From Paenibacillus vini (GTDB lineage Bacteria > Bacillota > Bacilli > Paenibacillales > Paenibacillaceae), in the NCBI RefSeq assembly GCF_018403325.1, contig NZ_BOSL01000002.1, positions 186,001 to 250,000 on the forward strand: DNA of 64,000 nucleotides. The letters are read 5' to 3'. Below are positions 40,676-50,164 of this stretch, one piece after another. Made by a program: the position numbers and the translations under genes. The notes beneath the pieces were generated by a model. It had not been told where the DNA came from, ran no database searches, and was given only the letters and a program-made list of their open reading frames with translations. Numbering within the stretch: position 1 is the stretch's first letter; each line of letters opens with the position of its first letter.

Positions 40676-42151
40676 TTAGAAGATCGGGTCGGCTTCCACG
40701 ATGACCTTGACCTTATTGATATAGCGGTCCTCGGGACCTTTTACCGGCAGTCCGACTTCCACGTGGTCGACGATGTAATCGATGTTGCTCTGGGAGATGA
40801 CCTCGCCAGGCAGCAGAATCGGAATACCCGGCGGATAAACATAGATAAATTCGGCGATGATCCGGCCAGCCGATTCCTTGAACGGAATGACTTCCGTATC
40901 CGCATAGAAGGCGTCTCTTGGAATTAACGACAGCTGCGGGATCTCCGGAATTTTGACGATCAGCTCGTTCGCGTTATTTTCTTTGTAGTATGTTTCAGAC
41001 AAATGTCGAAGCGCGGACAGCAGGGTATTTACCGATTCCTTTGTATCTCCCGGGGTAATGATACAAAGAATGTTGTACATGTCGCTGAGCTCGACTTCGA
41101 TATTGTAATGCTCGCGCAGCCAATTTTCCGTTTCATAACCGGTAATGCCCAAATGACGCACATGAATCGTCACCTTGGTCGGGTCCAGATCATAGGTGGC
41201 TTCGCCGCCCAGAATCTCCCGTCCGAAGCTGTACAAGCCTTCGATGTTGTTGATCTCGCCGCGGAGGTAATGGGCCAGGTCAAGCGCCTCCTGCACCATT
41301 TGCCGGCCGTTCAAGGCCAAGTTTCTGCGGGCTGTGTCCAGCGAAGCGAGCAGCAAATAAGACGTCGAAGTCGTCGTCAGCATACTGATGATCGTCTGTA
41401 CGCGTTGCGGGTTGACGAAGCCGTTCTTGACGTTCAGGTTCAGTACCGAACTTTGCGTCATTGAACCGCCCAGCTTGTGTACGCTGGTAGCGGCCATGTC
41501 CGCACCGGCCTGCATAGCCGACATCGGAAGCTCCTCGTGAAACTGGATATGCACGCCGTGGGCTTCGTCCACCAATACAGGCACGTTGAAGCTGTGCGCC
41601 AAATCCACGATTTCTTTCAAGTGGGCGCATACGCCGAAATAGGTCGGGTTAATGACAAGCACGGCTTTCGCATCGGGATGGCGCTTGAGGGCGCGGTGAA
41701 CCGACGAGGTCGTAATCCCGTGATCGATTCCCAGGTTCTCGTCCTGCGCGGGAGAGACGAATACCGGCTTGGCGCCGGCAAAAATAATGGCCGACATAAC
41801 CGATTTATGAATGTTTCTCGGGACGATAATTTTATCACCGGGAGAACAAATGGATAGTACCATAGTCATGATGGCTCCGCTGGTCCCTTGCACGGAGAAA
41901 TAAGTATAGTCCGCGCCGAACGCATCGGCCGCAAGCTTCTGCGCCTCTTCGATCACGCCCGTAGGCTGATGAAGGTCGTCCAGCGGCGCGATATTGATAA
42001 GGTCGATGGATAGGGCGTTATCGCCAATGAATTCGCGAAATTCTTTATCGGTTCCGAGCCCTTTTTTGTGCCCGGGAATGTGAAATTGAACGGGATTGCC
42101 GGCCGCATGCTTTTTAAGAGCGTTAAATAGCGGCGTTTGTTGATGATCCAT
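40676..42151 (-). CDS. Orn/Lys/Arg decarboxylase family PLP enzyme
   Basis: A 491-residue PLP-dependent fold-I decarboxylase. Visible features are the N-terminal FHIPGHKKGLG, the cofactor region DEAHGVHIQFHEELP and SVHKLGGSMTQSSVLN with the PLP-binding lysine; the C-terminal domain ends in PPGIPILLPGE. It matches the SpeA/YaaO group of Bacillales that makes agmatine, cadaverine or putrescine precursors. The ATG at 42151 is preceded by AAAGGCAGGGA; the longer frame is unlikely. Substrate arginine or lysine cannot be separated by eye. Confidence 0.88.
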   Translation of the reverse strand: MDHQQTPLFNALKKHAAGNPVQFHIPGHKKGLGTDKEFREFIGDNALSIDLINIAPLDDLHQPTGVIEEAQKLAADAFGADYTYFSVQGTSGAIMTMVLSICSPGDKIIVPRNIHKSVMSAIIFAGAKPVFVSPAQDENLGIDHGITTSSVHRALKRHPDAKAVLVINPTYFGVCAHLKEIVDLAHSFNVPVLVDEAHGVHIQFHEELPMSAMQAGADMAATSVHKLGGSMTQSSVLNLNVKNGFVNPQRVQTIISMLTTTSTSYLLLASLDTARRNLALNGRQMVQEALDLAHYLRGEINNIEGLYSFGREILGGEATYDLDPTKVTIHVRHLGITGYETENWLREHYNIEVELSDMYNILCIITPGDTKESVNTLLSALRHLSETYYKENNANELIVKIPEIPQLSLIPRDAFYADTEVIPFKESAGRIIAEFIYVYPPGIPILLPGEVISQSNIDYIVDHVEVGLPVKGPEDRYINKVKVIVEADPIF

Positions 42152-42340
42152 AGGGCCGTCCCTGCCTTTCGTAATGTAAATTTTCAACAAGGTTGAGTAT
42201 AGCAAAATGGGCCCGGAATGCAAGCGAAGTTTAGAGAGTGCTGATCGAAACGTTAGCGGGAGGTTAAGTTCAGGGCCTAACTGGAAAGACTAGGAGAAAG
42301 CACAGTAGCGGGATAAACAGGGGAAAGGGGAGGAACGCCG

Positions 42341-43627
42341 ATGGAATTGGCAACAAAGTTTGTAAACAAAAAATTGCTCACACCAACCTTCGTCAGTCTA
42401 TGGATTATTATGTTTTTGGTGGAATTTGTAAAAGGTGCCCTGATCGTCGCCATTCTTCCCGTGTATATGGGAGACGTATTGCAGCTTAGCGCATTTGCGA
42501 TCGGCTTATCCTTCTCGTGCCAGTACATAGGAGACAATCTGTTCCGCAGCCCGGCAGGCTGGCTGATCGAGCGCATCGGGTTCCGATTGACGATGACGAT
42601 CGGGCTGTGCATTACTTTGGGAGCCGTTTTTATCATTACGGTTATGAAAACAATGGGCTTTATCGTGTTGGGATGCGCCCTGCTCGGGATCGGCACAGCG
42701 CCGCTATGGCCCTGCGTCCTGATGGGCATAACGGCGGTGACGGAGGAAAACAAAAATTTCGGCACCGCCATGGGGGTCATCCAGATCTCGAGCCTGGGGG
42801 GGACAGGCCTGGGGCCGGTTATCATCAATTTTCTGGTCAGCGTATCTTATACAGTCGTATTCTGGGTGCTGCTGAGCTGCATGGGGCTTGTGGTCCTGGT
42901 ATCGCTGTTTCTGCCTAGACATGCGGGGAACCGTAACACGGGCACAGGTACCGAGACCGTGGCGGACACGTCTGCCACCGCAGCGTTATGGCAAGGCGGA
43001 GCAGCCCGGATCTGGCAAAATATCAAGGAGACGCACCGTCATATCCGGACTCATCTGAAGGTGAGCCCGCTGCTTTATCCGGCGCTGTTCCTTCAATCCT
43101 TTGCCGTCGGGCTGCTTACCCCGGTCATTACGCTGTTTGTCCGCTCCGAGCTGGGCCTCTCGCCGGAAGCGTTCAGCCTGATGCTGATCTCGGGTGGCGG
43201 GGTCACCGTGCTCGGGTTGATTCCCGTCGGCAAACTCGTTGACCGGTACGGGACTCGACGGTTTTTGAACGCCGGCTTTGCGCTGGCCGCCGTATCCGTC
43301 GGACTGTTTGCCTTTATCCGGCCGCTACCCGTCGTGTGGACGCTGGTAATGCTGATTGGAGTCAGCTATGCGCTGATCCTGCCCACGTGGGATACGATGA
43401 TCTCTCACCTGCTCCCGGAGGGGGAGAAGGGTACCGTGTGGGGGCTTTTCCTGACGATCCAGGGCACCGGCATGATCGTAGGGCCGATCGCCTCCGGCAA
43501 AATGTGGGACGCTCTTGGGGCCCCCGCTCCCTTCGTGGCGAGTTCGATCTCCATGGCCCTGCTGTTCTTCCTGCACTTGTATTTATCGCGCAAACAACCC
43601 GCTTCTGCCGGAGTTTCGACCCGGTAA
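42341..43627 (+). CDS. MFS transporter
   Basis: A 428-residue membrane transporter with 12 predicted spans in two halves joined by a cytoplasmic loop (about residues 190-235). The loop motif between spans 2 and 3 of each half is seen (RSPAGWLIERIGFRL; LIPVGKLVDRYGTRRFL). A GGGGAGG site precedes the ATG. Solute unknown; the family includes drug and sugar efflux carriers. Confidence 0.85.
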   Translation: MELATKFVNKKLLTPTFVSLWIIMFLVEFVKGALIVAILPVYMGDVLQLSAFAIGLSFSCQYIGDNLFRSPAGWLIERIGFRLTMTIGLCITLGAVFIITVMKTMGFIVLGCALLGIGTAPLWPCVLMGITAVTEENKNFGTAMGVIQISSLGGTGLGPVIINFLVSVSYTVVFWVLLSCMGLVVLVSLFLPRHAGNRNTGTGTETVADTSATAALWQGGAARIWQNIKETHRHIRTHLKVSPLLYPALFLQSFAVGLLTPVITLFVRSELGLSPEAFSLMLISGGGVTVLGLIPVGKLVDRYGTRRFLNAGFALAAVSVGLFAFIRPLPVVWTLVMLIGVSYALILPTWDTMISHLLPEGEKGTVWGLFLTIQGTGMIVGPIASGKMWDALGAPAPFVASSISMALLFFLHLYLSRKQPASAGVSTR

Positions 43628-43842
43628 GAGCGGGGGGTTAGCGAGATACTATACATAGTGATCGTCCCAAGTCGCTTCGCACCGCGCGCTGGAAGCACGC
43701 AGCTTTGACCATGCGCGATTCCAGCGCAAGGTGTTTCGCTGCTGCATAACGGCGCCCGATCGACTGCATTAGCTGATTGGATTAACCGATTGGATTAACC
43801 GGTAAACCTCCGGTTAGTTTCGGAAAGGGCGTGCTGGCTCAA

Positions 43843-44003
43843 TTAGCTGTAAAACTTGCAGTTAATTTCGGCAATCCCGGATTTCTAACCCAATTAACTG
43901 TAAAACCTCCAGTTAATTGAGCTGTTACCGCCTGCTGAGGGGGAAATCGCCAAATTTAGATGGAGGTTTTACAGTTATTTTTAATATTCTGCTGGATACC
44001 CGC
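43843..44003. repeat. 161-bp intergenic repeat, copy 1
   Basis: Highly similar, at equal length, to 44214-44374. It includes TAACTGTAAAACCTCC and, about 60 bases later, its perfect complement GGAGGTTTTACAGTTA followed by TTTTTA, so the transcript would form a 16-bp hairpin. Confidence 0.8.
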
Positions 44004-44213
44004 TAATTAGCTGTAGAAAATACTGTTAAATTATATTCAACAGTAATCAATCCGACATTGTATCAGCAACTAATGCCAACTAGAATCTTTCCGTCACAGT
44101 CACAGTCACAGTATCAGCAGCTAAAAGGCACAAAGCAATCATTCGAAACAGCTTCAGCAACCAGTGCCACTCTAAGGTTTCTGATATTCATCATATCGGA
44201 CTTTCCAACTCAT

Positions 44214-44374
44214 TTAGCTGTAAAACCTGCAGTTAATTTCGGCAATCCCGGCTTTCTAACCCCATTAACTGTAAAACCTCCAGTTAATTGAGCTGTTACC
44301 ACCTGCTGAGGGGGAAATAGCCAAATTTAGATGGAGGTTTTACAGTTATTTTTAATATTCTAATGGATACTCGC
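44214..44374. repeat. 161-bp intergenic repeat, copy 2
   Basis: The second copy, offset by 371 bases, with only scattered substitutions. The long inverted repeat is fully conserved. Confidence 0.8.
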
Positions 44375-44422
44375 AAAATACAGTTAAGTTATTTCATATT
44401 CAATTTTCGGCTCCCTTAATTA

Positions 44423-45046
44423 TCAGAAAGAAGCTTGATACAGCGGAAGCAGGGAACCGAAGGTTTCTTCGATTTTTGCCGTCAGCTTCTCGCCGTCGCG
44501 TAAGATCGGATCATCCCGCTCGATGCGCAGGCCGCACATGATCTCCGCTTTCTTTACTGTTTTCAGCTTCTCGGCCATGTCCTTAAGCGCTTGGGAGCTC
44601 GTGTCGGTATGAAGCTTACCGCCCGGATCCATGTGATCCATGGACCAGTAGAACTCGCCTGGCACGGCTTTTTTGATTTTGGCGGTGTGCTTCTGCACAT
44701 AATCGGCGAATACCGCTTTATTCGGGCTTTCATAAATGACCGCAAAAATAATGAACAAATGAGTCGAGAACATACCGACCTCGAAATGCGGGAGCGCCTT
44801 ATAACCGCGTTTGCTGCTCGCCCAGGCGATCCAGGTGTCGATCGGCGGATTTACTTTCCGGCGGGCGTGCTTGGCAACATGCGGAAACATGTCCTCGCCG
44901 CACAACACGGAGAGATATGGAGAGAGCGCGCCGCCCAAGGCTTCAAGCTTGGGTCTGACCCGACTGATGATGGCTTCCATCCGGGGCTCAAGCCCGGGAA
45001 CTGTCAAACTATCGAAATCCTGCTCGGTAAAACCGTTAAACGTCAT
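44423..45046 (-). CDS. DUF1054 family protein (YktB-like)
   Basis: A 207-residue cytoplasmic protein matching the UPF0637/DUF1054 family: NGFTEQDFDSLTVPGLEPRMEAII at the start, CGEDMFPHVAKHARRKVNPPIDTWIAWASSKRGYKALPHFEVGMFSTHLF in the middle. Unknown function, conserved in Bacillales. Start behind GGAGGTATTAAA. Confidence 0.88.
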   Translation of the reverse strand: MTFNGFTEQDFDSLTVPGLEPRMEAIISRVRPKLEALGGALSPYLSVLCGEDMFPHVAKHARRKVNPPIDTWIAWASSKRGYKALPHFEVGMFSTHLFIIFAVIYESPNKAVFADYVQKHTAKIKKAVPGEFYWSMDHMDPGGKLHTDTSSQALKDMAEKLKTVKKAEIMCGLRIERDDPILRDGEKLTAKIEETFGSLLPLYQASF

Positions 45047-45338
45047 TTTAATACCTCCATCACTGGCTCTTGCTGGCTTGGCTTACTAACCGATTATAGC
45101 ATATTTTGCAGAACGGTCCCGCCTGAGGGCGAATCCCCGGCTTCCAGCCGACCCGGAGGATGAAATACCGCCCTTTTGAGTCAGACCCAGCCCGAAACGG
45201 GTAAAAATAATCAATAATCCAAGTTCCGCTACATAAGATGAAGAATAGGAAATGGTAAGCCGCAAGTGGGAGAAATGCGAGGCCCGGCCGACGCCCTGAA
45301 GCCCGGTTCGGGTTTGATCAAGAAAGGGAGGGAGTGCC

Positions 45339-45935
45339 ATGAATAAAAGCTATGAAGTGGAATACTGCAACCTGGAACTCCGATTCGACCGCCGGCATAT
45401 ACAGCAGCTGATCCGCGATTTGATCCAAGACGGATATTCTTTATATTGGAGCGAGAACGAATCCATTTTCATTATTTCCGTGCGAACGGGCCGCAAGCTA
45501 ACGAAGCTTCGTTTTCAGCGTCTGGCGAAAGGATACAAGCTGGTGGGCGATTACGTAATCAAGGATGCCAAGTTGGCCGAATGGCTGGAGAAGCTGATCG
45601 GGGATCTTCGCGGTCACGCCGTGGTTAAGCGCTTTAAAGACCGGCAGATTCTGATCGAGAATATCCTGTTCGGAGAAGTGATCAGGCTGGTAGAGATCAA
45701 CGGTATGGAGCATCGTGTGATTTTTCAGAAAGGCCCTGTTCTCGATACGGGAAAAATGGCGGAAATGTTCGCCTCACAATCGGCGGAGCAGCAGCTTGAA
45801 AGCTTGCAGCAGGAGCTCGACCGGGAGTTGGAGATGCTATACGAGGCGCTGCAAAAGGGAGACAAAGAACTGGCCGAGATTTGCAAAGAGAAGCTTCGCA
45901 AACTGCGGATCAAATTGATCCGGCTTGAATGGTAG
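45339..45935 (+). CDS. Hypothetical protein with C-terminal coiled coil
   Basis: A 198-residue soluble protein. The first 140 residues are mixed alpha/beta with an internal hydrophobic core (YSLYWSENESIFIISVRTG). Residues 150-198 form a heptad-rich helix (LESLQQELDRELEMLYEALQ). No family recognised. It has an AAAGGGAGGGAG start and stands alone. Confidence 0.65.
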   Translation: MNKSYEVEYCNLELRFDRRHIQQLIRDLIQDGYSLYWSENESIFIISVRTGRKLTKLRFQRLAKGYKLVGDYVIKDAKLAEWLEKLIGDLRGHAVVKRFKDRQILIENILFGEVIRLVEINGMEHRVIFQKGPVLDTGKMAEMFASQSAEQQLESLQQELDRELEMLYEALQKGDKELAEICKEKLRKLRIKLIRLEW

Positions 45936-45972
45936 CCTTCTTTTTAACGCAAACTAGGATATAAATCATTGT

Positions 45973-46002
45973 AAGGCCCCCTGATTTATGGGGGGTTGTT
46001 TT
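45973..46002 (+). terminator. Terminator
   Basis: The stem GGCCCCC / GGGGGGTT is followed by GTTTTG, after the coiled-coil protein gene. Confidence 0.65.
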
Positions 46003-46093
46003 GTGGGTGCCGGGTTCAAGGGGTTCACTTCTGTACTCAAAAGAGTTAAAATGATATTATTGATAAAAATAAAGTTTGCAAAGGATGGAGACC

Positions 46094-47503
46094 ATGTCAA
46101 AACAACAGATTGGCGTTATCGGCCTGGCCGTTATGGGCAAAAATTTGGCCCTCAATATCGAAAGCAGAGGCTTTACCGTTTCGGTATTCAACCGCTCCCC
46201 GCAAAAAACGCATGACCTACTTGAGAACGAAGCCAAAGGCAAAAATCTTGTCGGTACTTTCTCGGTAGAAGAGTTTGTGCAATCCCTGGAAACGCCACGC
46301 AAAATTTTGATCATGGTACAAGCCGGTTCCGCGACCGACGCGACCATTGAGAGCTTGCTTCCTTATCTGGATCAAGGCGACATCATTATCGACGGCGGTA
46401 ACGCTTATTTCCCTGACACTCAACGTCGCAGCAAAGAACTTGAAGCCAAAGGCTTCCGTTTCATCGGTACAGGCGTATCGGGCGGCGAAGAAGGCGCGCT
46501 TAAAGGCCCTGCGATTATGCCGGGCGGACAAGAGAGTGCTTATAAATTGGTAGAGCCGATTTTGACGGCGATTTCCGCCAAAGTAAACGGCGATCCTTGC
46601 TGTACATATATCGGACCGGACGGTGCCGGACACTATGTGAAGATGGTTCACAACGGCATCGAATACGGCGACATGCAGTTGATCGGCGAAGCTTACCATC
46701 TGTTGAAAGACGTGCTTGGCGTGGACGCCAAAGAATTGCATGAAATTTTCACTGACTGGAACAAAGGCGAGCTGGACAGCTACCTCATCGAAATTACCGC
46801 CGACATCTTCTCGCAATATGACGAAGAAACAGGCAAACCTATGGTTGACGTGATCCTCGACGCAGCCGGACAAAAAGGCACCGGCAAATGGACAAGCCAA
46901 AGCGCCCTCGATCTCGGCGTTCCGTTGTCCATGATTACGGAATCCGTATTCTCCCGCTTCTTGTCTGCGATGAAGGAAGAGCGCGTGGCAGCTAGCAAAA
47001 TTTTGAGCGGTCCGGCTAAGAAATCGTTCAGCGGCGACAAAGCGGAATTTATCGAGAACGTGCGCAAAGCGCTGTTCGCAAGTAAAATCGTGTCCTATGC
47101 CCAAGGCTTCGCGCAAATGCGCTCCGCTTCGGATGAGTACGGCTGGGACTTGAAATACGGCAATATTGCTATGATTTTCCGCGGCGGCTGCATTATCCGT
47201 TCGCAGTTCCTGCAAAACATCAAAGAAGCGTATGACCGTGATCCTGCTCTTAAAAACCTGCTTCTGGATTCGTACTTCAAAAATGTCGTGGAAAGCTACC
47301 AGGATGCATGGCGCAAAGTGGTTGCAGCCGCTGTTGAGAACGGAATTCCGGTTCCAGGCTTCTCCAGCGCTTTGTCCTACTACGACAGCTACCGTACGGA
47401 ACGTCTGCCTGCCAACCTGCTTCAGGCGCAGCGCGACTACTTCGGAGCTCATACCTTTAAACGTGTGGACAAAGAAGGCGTATTCCATCACCAATGGTTC
47501 TAA
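46094..47503 (+). CDS. gndA: 6-phosphogluconate dehydrogenase, decarboxylating (NADP+)
   Basis: A 469-residue enzyme of the oxidative pentose phosphate pathway that converts 6-phosphogluconate to ribulose 5-phosphate with NADPH formation. The dinucleotide motif [15 protein letters not shown] is at residues 6-20, followed by NRSP, the substrate motifs GVSGGEEGA and [16 protein letters not shown], and C-terminal [13 protein letters not shown] and RRDYFG-like [16 protein letters not shown] preference is expected from the NRS following the second strand. Start at 46094 after AAAGGATGGAGACC. Confidence 0.96.
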   Translation: MSKQQIGVIGLAVMGKNLALNIESRGFTVSVFNRSPQKTHDLLENEAKGKNLVGTFSVEEFVQSLETPRKILIMVQAGSATDATIESLLPYLDQGDIIIDGGNAYFPDTQRRSKELEAKGFRFIGTGVSGGEEGALKGPAIMPGGQESAYKLVEPILTAISAKVNGDPCCTYIGPDGAGHYVKMVHNGIEYGDMQLIGEAYHLLKDVLGVDAKELHEIFTDWNKGELDSYLIEITADIFSQYDEETGKPMVDVILDAAGQKGTGKWTSQSALDLGVPLSMITESVFSRFLSAMKEERVAASKILSGPAKKSFSGDKAEFIENVRKALFASKIVSYAQGFAQMRSASDEYGWDLKYGNIAMIFRGGCIIRSQFLQNIKEAYDRDPALKNLLLDSYFKNVVESYQDAWRKVVAAAVENGIPVPGFSSALSYYDSYRTERLPANLLQAQRDYFGAHTFKRVDKEGVFHHQWF

Positions 47504-47542
47504 GAATCAAATTGGGAATCATGTATTGAACGGCTCGAACAA

Positions 47543-47588
47543 GGGCGCCAAAGCAACGGACATTCCGTTTGCTGCGGCGCTCTTTTTT
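47543..47588 (+). terminator. Terminator of gndA
   Basis: A long hairpin (GGCGCC..AGCAACGGA / TCCGTTTGCT..GGCGC) is followed by CTCTTTTTTC. Confidence 0.75.
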
Positions 47589-47721
47589 CATAGGGGCAGG
47601 TTGCGGTGGGTTAGAAAAGTGATATTTTTCAGGGGAGAAGTGCCAAAGTTACCAGCCTGTGTTATGATATGAAAAAGTTAATTTGAGAACCATGGGATCA
47701 GGAAACAAAGTAGGTGAAAAT

Positions 47722-48234
47722 TTGCGAAAAAAAAGCGATGTTATCGTACTGATCGGGATGATGGGGACCGGTAAATCTACGGTCGGGGCACATCTTGCCG
47801 CAGAGACGGGATACCGTATGCTGGATTTGGACGCAATGATTGCGGAGAAGGCGGGCTGCTCCATTCCCGAGTTGTTTGAAGAGAAGGGCGAGTCCTATTT
47901 CCGCGAGCTGGAATCGGCTGTTCTGGTTGAAGCGCTTAAAGTTCCGGGATCGATCCTGGCCACAGGTGGCGGAGCGGTGCTTCGGGAAAGCAATTGCGGG
48001 GAAATGCTGAAATACGGCTGGGTTGTCGCGCTTGCGGCTACAGTGGACGAAATCGTTGCCCGGGTCGGAGAAGATAAGGGAAGACCGCTGCTTGCCGGCG
48101 GGGCCAGACAACGCGTCACGGCGCTGCTGGAAGAACGGAAGCATGCTTATAACTTTGCACATGTAACCATCGATACTTCCGGCAAAAGTGCGGAAGAAGT
48201 GTCTGCGGAGATTTTAATGCATTACCGCGGTTAA
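47722..48234 (+). CDS. aroK: Shikimate kinase
   Basis: A 170-residue kinase that phosphorylates shikimate with ATP in aromatic amino-acid synthesis. It shows Walker A GMMGTGKST, the shikimate-binding MLDLDAMI and FRELES, and GGGAVLRE. I prefer the TTG at 47722 (GTAGGTG upstream), giving the family's normal length; an upstream TTG at 47683 and ATG at 47692 are in frame. It is followed 33 bases later by aroA, forming a shikimate-pathway pair. Confidence 0.92.
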   Translation: MRKKSDVIVLIGMMGTGKSTVGAHLAAETGYRMLDLDAMIAEKAGCSIPELFEEKGESYFRELESAVLVEALKVPGSILATGGGAVLRESNCGEMLKYGWVVALAATVDEIVARVGEDKGRPLLAGGARQRVTALLEERKHAYNFAHVTIDTSGKSAEEVSAEILMHYRG

Positions 48235-48267
48235 TCAATCAACAACACATACAAAGGGGATATACAT

Positions 48268-49560
48268 ATGGATATGATCGTTAGGCCCACTGCGGAACTA
48301 AAAGGAGAAATCGGAGCGCTGTCCTCCAAAAACTATACGACCCGCTATCTGCTGGTAGCCGCTCTGGCGGAAGGTACAAGCACGGTGTACTACCCCGCTC
48401 ACAGCGAGGACAGCGATGCGATGCGCCGGTGTATTCAGGATCTCGGCGCAGTATTGCAGGAGGATGACGAGAAGATCGTCATCACCGGCTTCGGCAAGAA
48501 CCCGCGGGATGTGAAGGAACTGAACGTAGGCAACGCAGGAGCGGTGCTGCGGTTTTTGATGGCGATTGCAGCGCTTTGCCCGGATGTGACCTTTGTAAAC
48601 ACCTATCCGGACTCCCTCGGTAAACGTCCGCACAGCGACTTGATCGAGGCGCTGGAATCGATGGGCGTGGAGATTGAGCATCAAGAAGGCCGGCTGCCGA
48701 TCACCATCCGCGGCGGCAATCCTAAAGGCGGGAAGATTAAAGTGTCCGGCGAAGTCAGTTCGCAATATTTGAGCGCCTTGTTATTTCTGACCCCGCTGCT
48801 TGAGGAAGACAGCGAGATTGAAGTGCTTGGCGACTTGAAATCGAAGGTCGTCATCGGGCAGACGCTGGAAGTGCTTGAGCAGGCGGGTATTAAGATCGAC
48901 GCCGCCAGCGATTATATGAGCTTCCGGGTTCCGGGACGTCAAGCTTACCAGGCCAAGAACTATACGGTTCAGGGGGATTATCCCGGCTCGGCGGCTATTC
49001 TCGCCGCGGCAGCTGTTACGAAATCCGATGTGAAGGTGCACCGCCTGATGGAACGCAGCAAACAAGGGGAACGTGCCATTGTCGATGTGCTGCAAATGAT
49101 GGACGTTCCGCTTAGCCATAAGGACGGCACGGTCCATGTGCTCGGCAACGGGCGGCTTCGTCCGGTTGAGTTCGACGGCGATGCCGCGACCGATGCGGTG
49201 CTGGCTATGGTGGCTGCAGCCGTATTTGCTGACGGCACCTCAAGATTCTACAACGTGGAAAATTTACGGTATAAGGAATGCGACCGCATTACAGACTATC
49301 TCAATGAGTTGAAAAAGGCGGGCGCACAGGTGGAAGAGCGCCAATCGGAAATTATCGTTCATGGCCGTCCTTCGGGTCTCGAAGGCGGAGCGACGATCAA
49401 CGCTCACTACGATCACCGGGTGATCATGGCTTTGACCGTCGTCGGTCTACGCTGCAAGGAACCGCTCCTTATCAAGGACGCGCATCATGTAGCCAAATCT
49501 TATCCGCAATATTTCGATCACTTGACTGCGCTTGGCGCTTCGGTCGAGTGGGTAAAATAA
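48268..49560 (+). CDS. aroA: 3-phosphoshikimate 1-carboxyvinyltransferase (EPSP synthase)
   Basis: A 430-residue enzyme joining phosphoenolpyruvate to shikimate 3-phosphate. Visible signatures are the substrate loop SSKNYTTRYLLVAALAEG, the PEP-site motif LNVGNAGAVLRFLMA with the following GDSLGKRP-like PDSLGKRPHSDLI, and the C-terminal RYKECDRI and HYDHRVIMAL. Start behind AAAGGGG. The NAG core reads N-A-G-A-V-L-R, within the range of class II-like enzymes of Bacillales. Confidence 0.95.
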   Translation: MDMIVRPTAELKGEIGALSSKNYTTRYLLVAALAEGTSTVYYPAHSEDSDAMRRCIQDLGAVLQEDDEKIVITGFGKNPRDVKELNVGNAGAVLRFLMAIAALCPDVTFVNTYPDSLGKRPHSDLIEALESMGVEIEHQEGRLPITIRGGNPKGGKIKVSGEVSSQYLSALLFLTPLLEEDSEIEVLGDLKSKVVIGQTLEVLEQAGIKIDAASDYMSFRVPGRQAYQAKNYTVQGDYPGSAAILAAAAVTKSDVKVHRLMERSKQGERAIVDVLQMMDVPLSHKDGTVHVLGNGRLRPVEFDGDAATDAVLAMVAAAVFADGTSRFYNVENLRYKECDRITDYLNELKKAGAQVEERQSEIIVHGRPSGLEGGATINAHYDHRVIMALTVVGLRCKEPLLIKDAHHVAKSYPQYFDHLTALGASVEWVK

Positions 49561-49584
49561 CGGTAAAGAAAGGTGTGATCCCAA

Positions 49585-50010
49585 ATGGCATTTGAAAATC
49601 CGAGCCGTGAGGAAATCAAGGGTATTTTGCAAAATGCGGGCAATATCGCTGTCGTCGGTTTATCCGATAAAAGTGACCGGACTTCGTATATGGTAGCCCA
49701 GGCGCTCCAGAACAACGGTTACCGGATCATTCCGGTCAACCCGGCCGCCAGCGGCGAAATTCTCGGCGAGAAGGTCTATGCCGCTTTGAAGGACATCCCC
49801 GAGCCGGTGGATATCGTCAATGTGTTCCGCCGAAGCGAATATACGCCGGAGGTGGCCCGCGAAGCGGTGGAGATCGGAGCCAACGTGCTCTGGCTTCAGC
49901 TTGGCATCGAGAGCGACGAGGCTTATGAGATTGCTTCCCAAGGCGGTTTAACGGTCATCATGGACCGCTGCATCAAGGTGGAAGACAGTATTTTGATCGG
50001 AAAGAGATAA
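49585..50010 (+). CDS. CoA-binding domain protein
   Basis: A 141-residue Rossmann-fold protein with AVVGLSDKSDRTSYMVAQALQ and the later VNVFRRSEYTPEVAREAVEIGANVLWLQLGI, which define the CoA-binding YccU family. Enzyme function unknown. It sits 24 bases behind aroA and may be co-transcribed. Confidence 0.9.
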   Translation: MAFENPSREEIKGILQNAGNIAVVGLSDKSDRTSYMVAQALQNNGYRIIPVNPAASGEILGEKVYAALKDIPEPVDIVNVFRRSEYTPEVAREAVEIGANVLWLQLGIESDEAYEIASQGGLTVIMDRCIKVEDSILIGKR

Positions 50011-50027
50011 TTTATCACTACCGAGAG

Positions 50028-50056
50028 ACTCGGCCCTTGCGGGGCCGGGTTTTTTA
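50028..50056 (+). terminator. Terminator of the aroK-aroA operon
   Basis: CGGCCC TTGCG GGGCCG is followed by GGTTTTTTATT. Confidence 0.85.
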
Positions 50057-50164
50057 TTTATGTATTCCGAATTCCTTTGACAAATTTGCAAACCTGGGCT
50101 TACCATAAAGTATTAGAGAGAGGGTATCCTATATTACGAAAGTAGGACATTAGGGGGTCGAAAC

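Larger units (their letters stand above)
43628..44422. other. Gene-free intergenic region with long repeats
   Basis: It contains two 161-bp direct repeats (43843-44003 and 44214-44374) and other short versions of the same AACTGTAAAA / TTTTACAGTT words (43780-43820, 44010-44045). No ribosome binding site with a plausible gene is seen, and the one open frame here (near 44058) reads across the repeat. Confidence 0.7.

Noticed and set aside
44058-44291. 77-codon open frame in the intergenic region
   Set aside because: It runs across the 161-bp repeat, has no ribosome binding site and a low-complexity start rich in Q and S.
45086-45340. 84-codon minus-strand frame between DUF1054 and the coiled-coil gene
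   Set aside because: No ribosome binding site, odd composition, and it overlaps the promoter region of the next gene.
46217-47494. 425-codon minus-strand frame opposite gndA
   Set aside because: Antisense shadow of a highly conserved enzyme gene.
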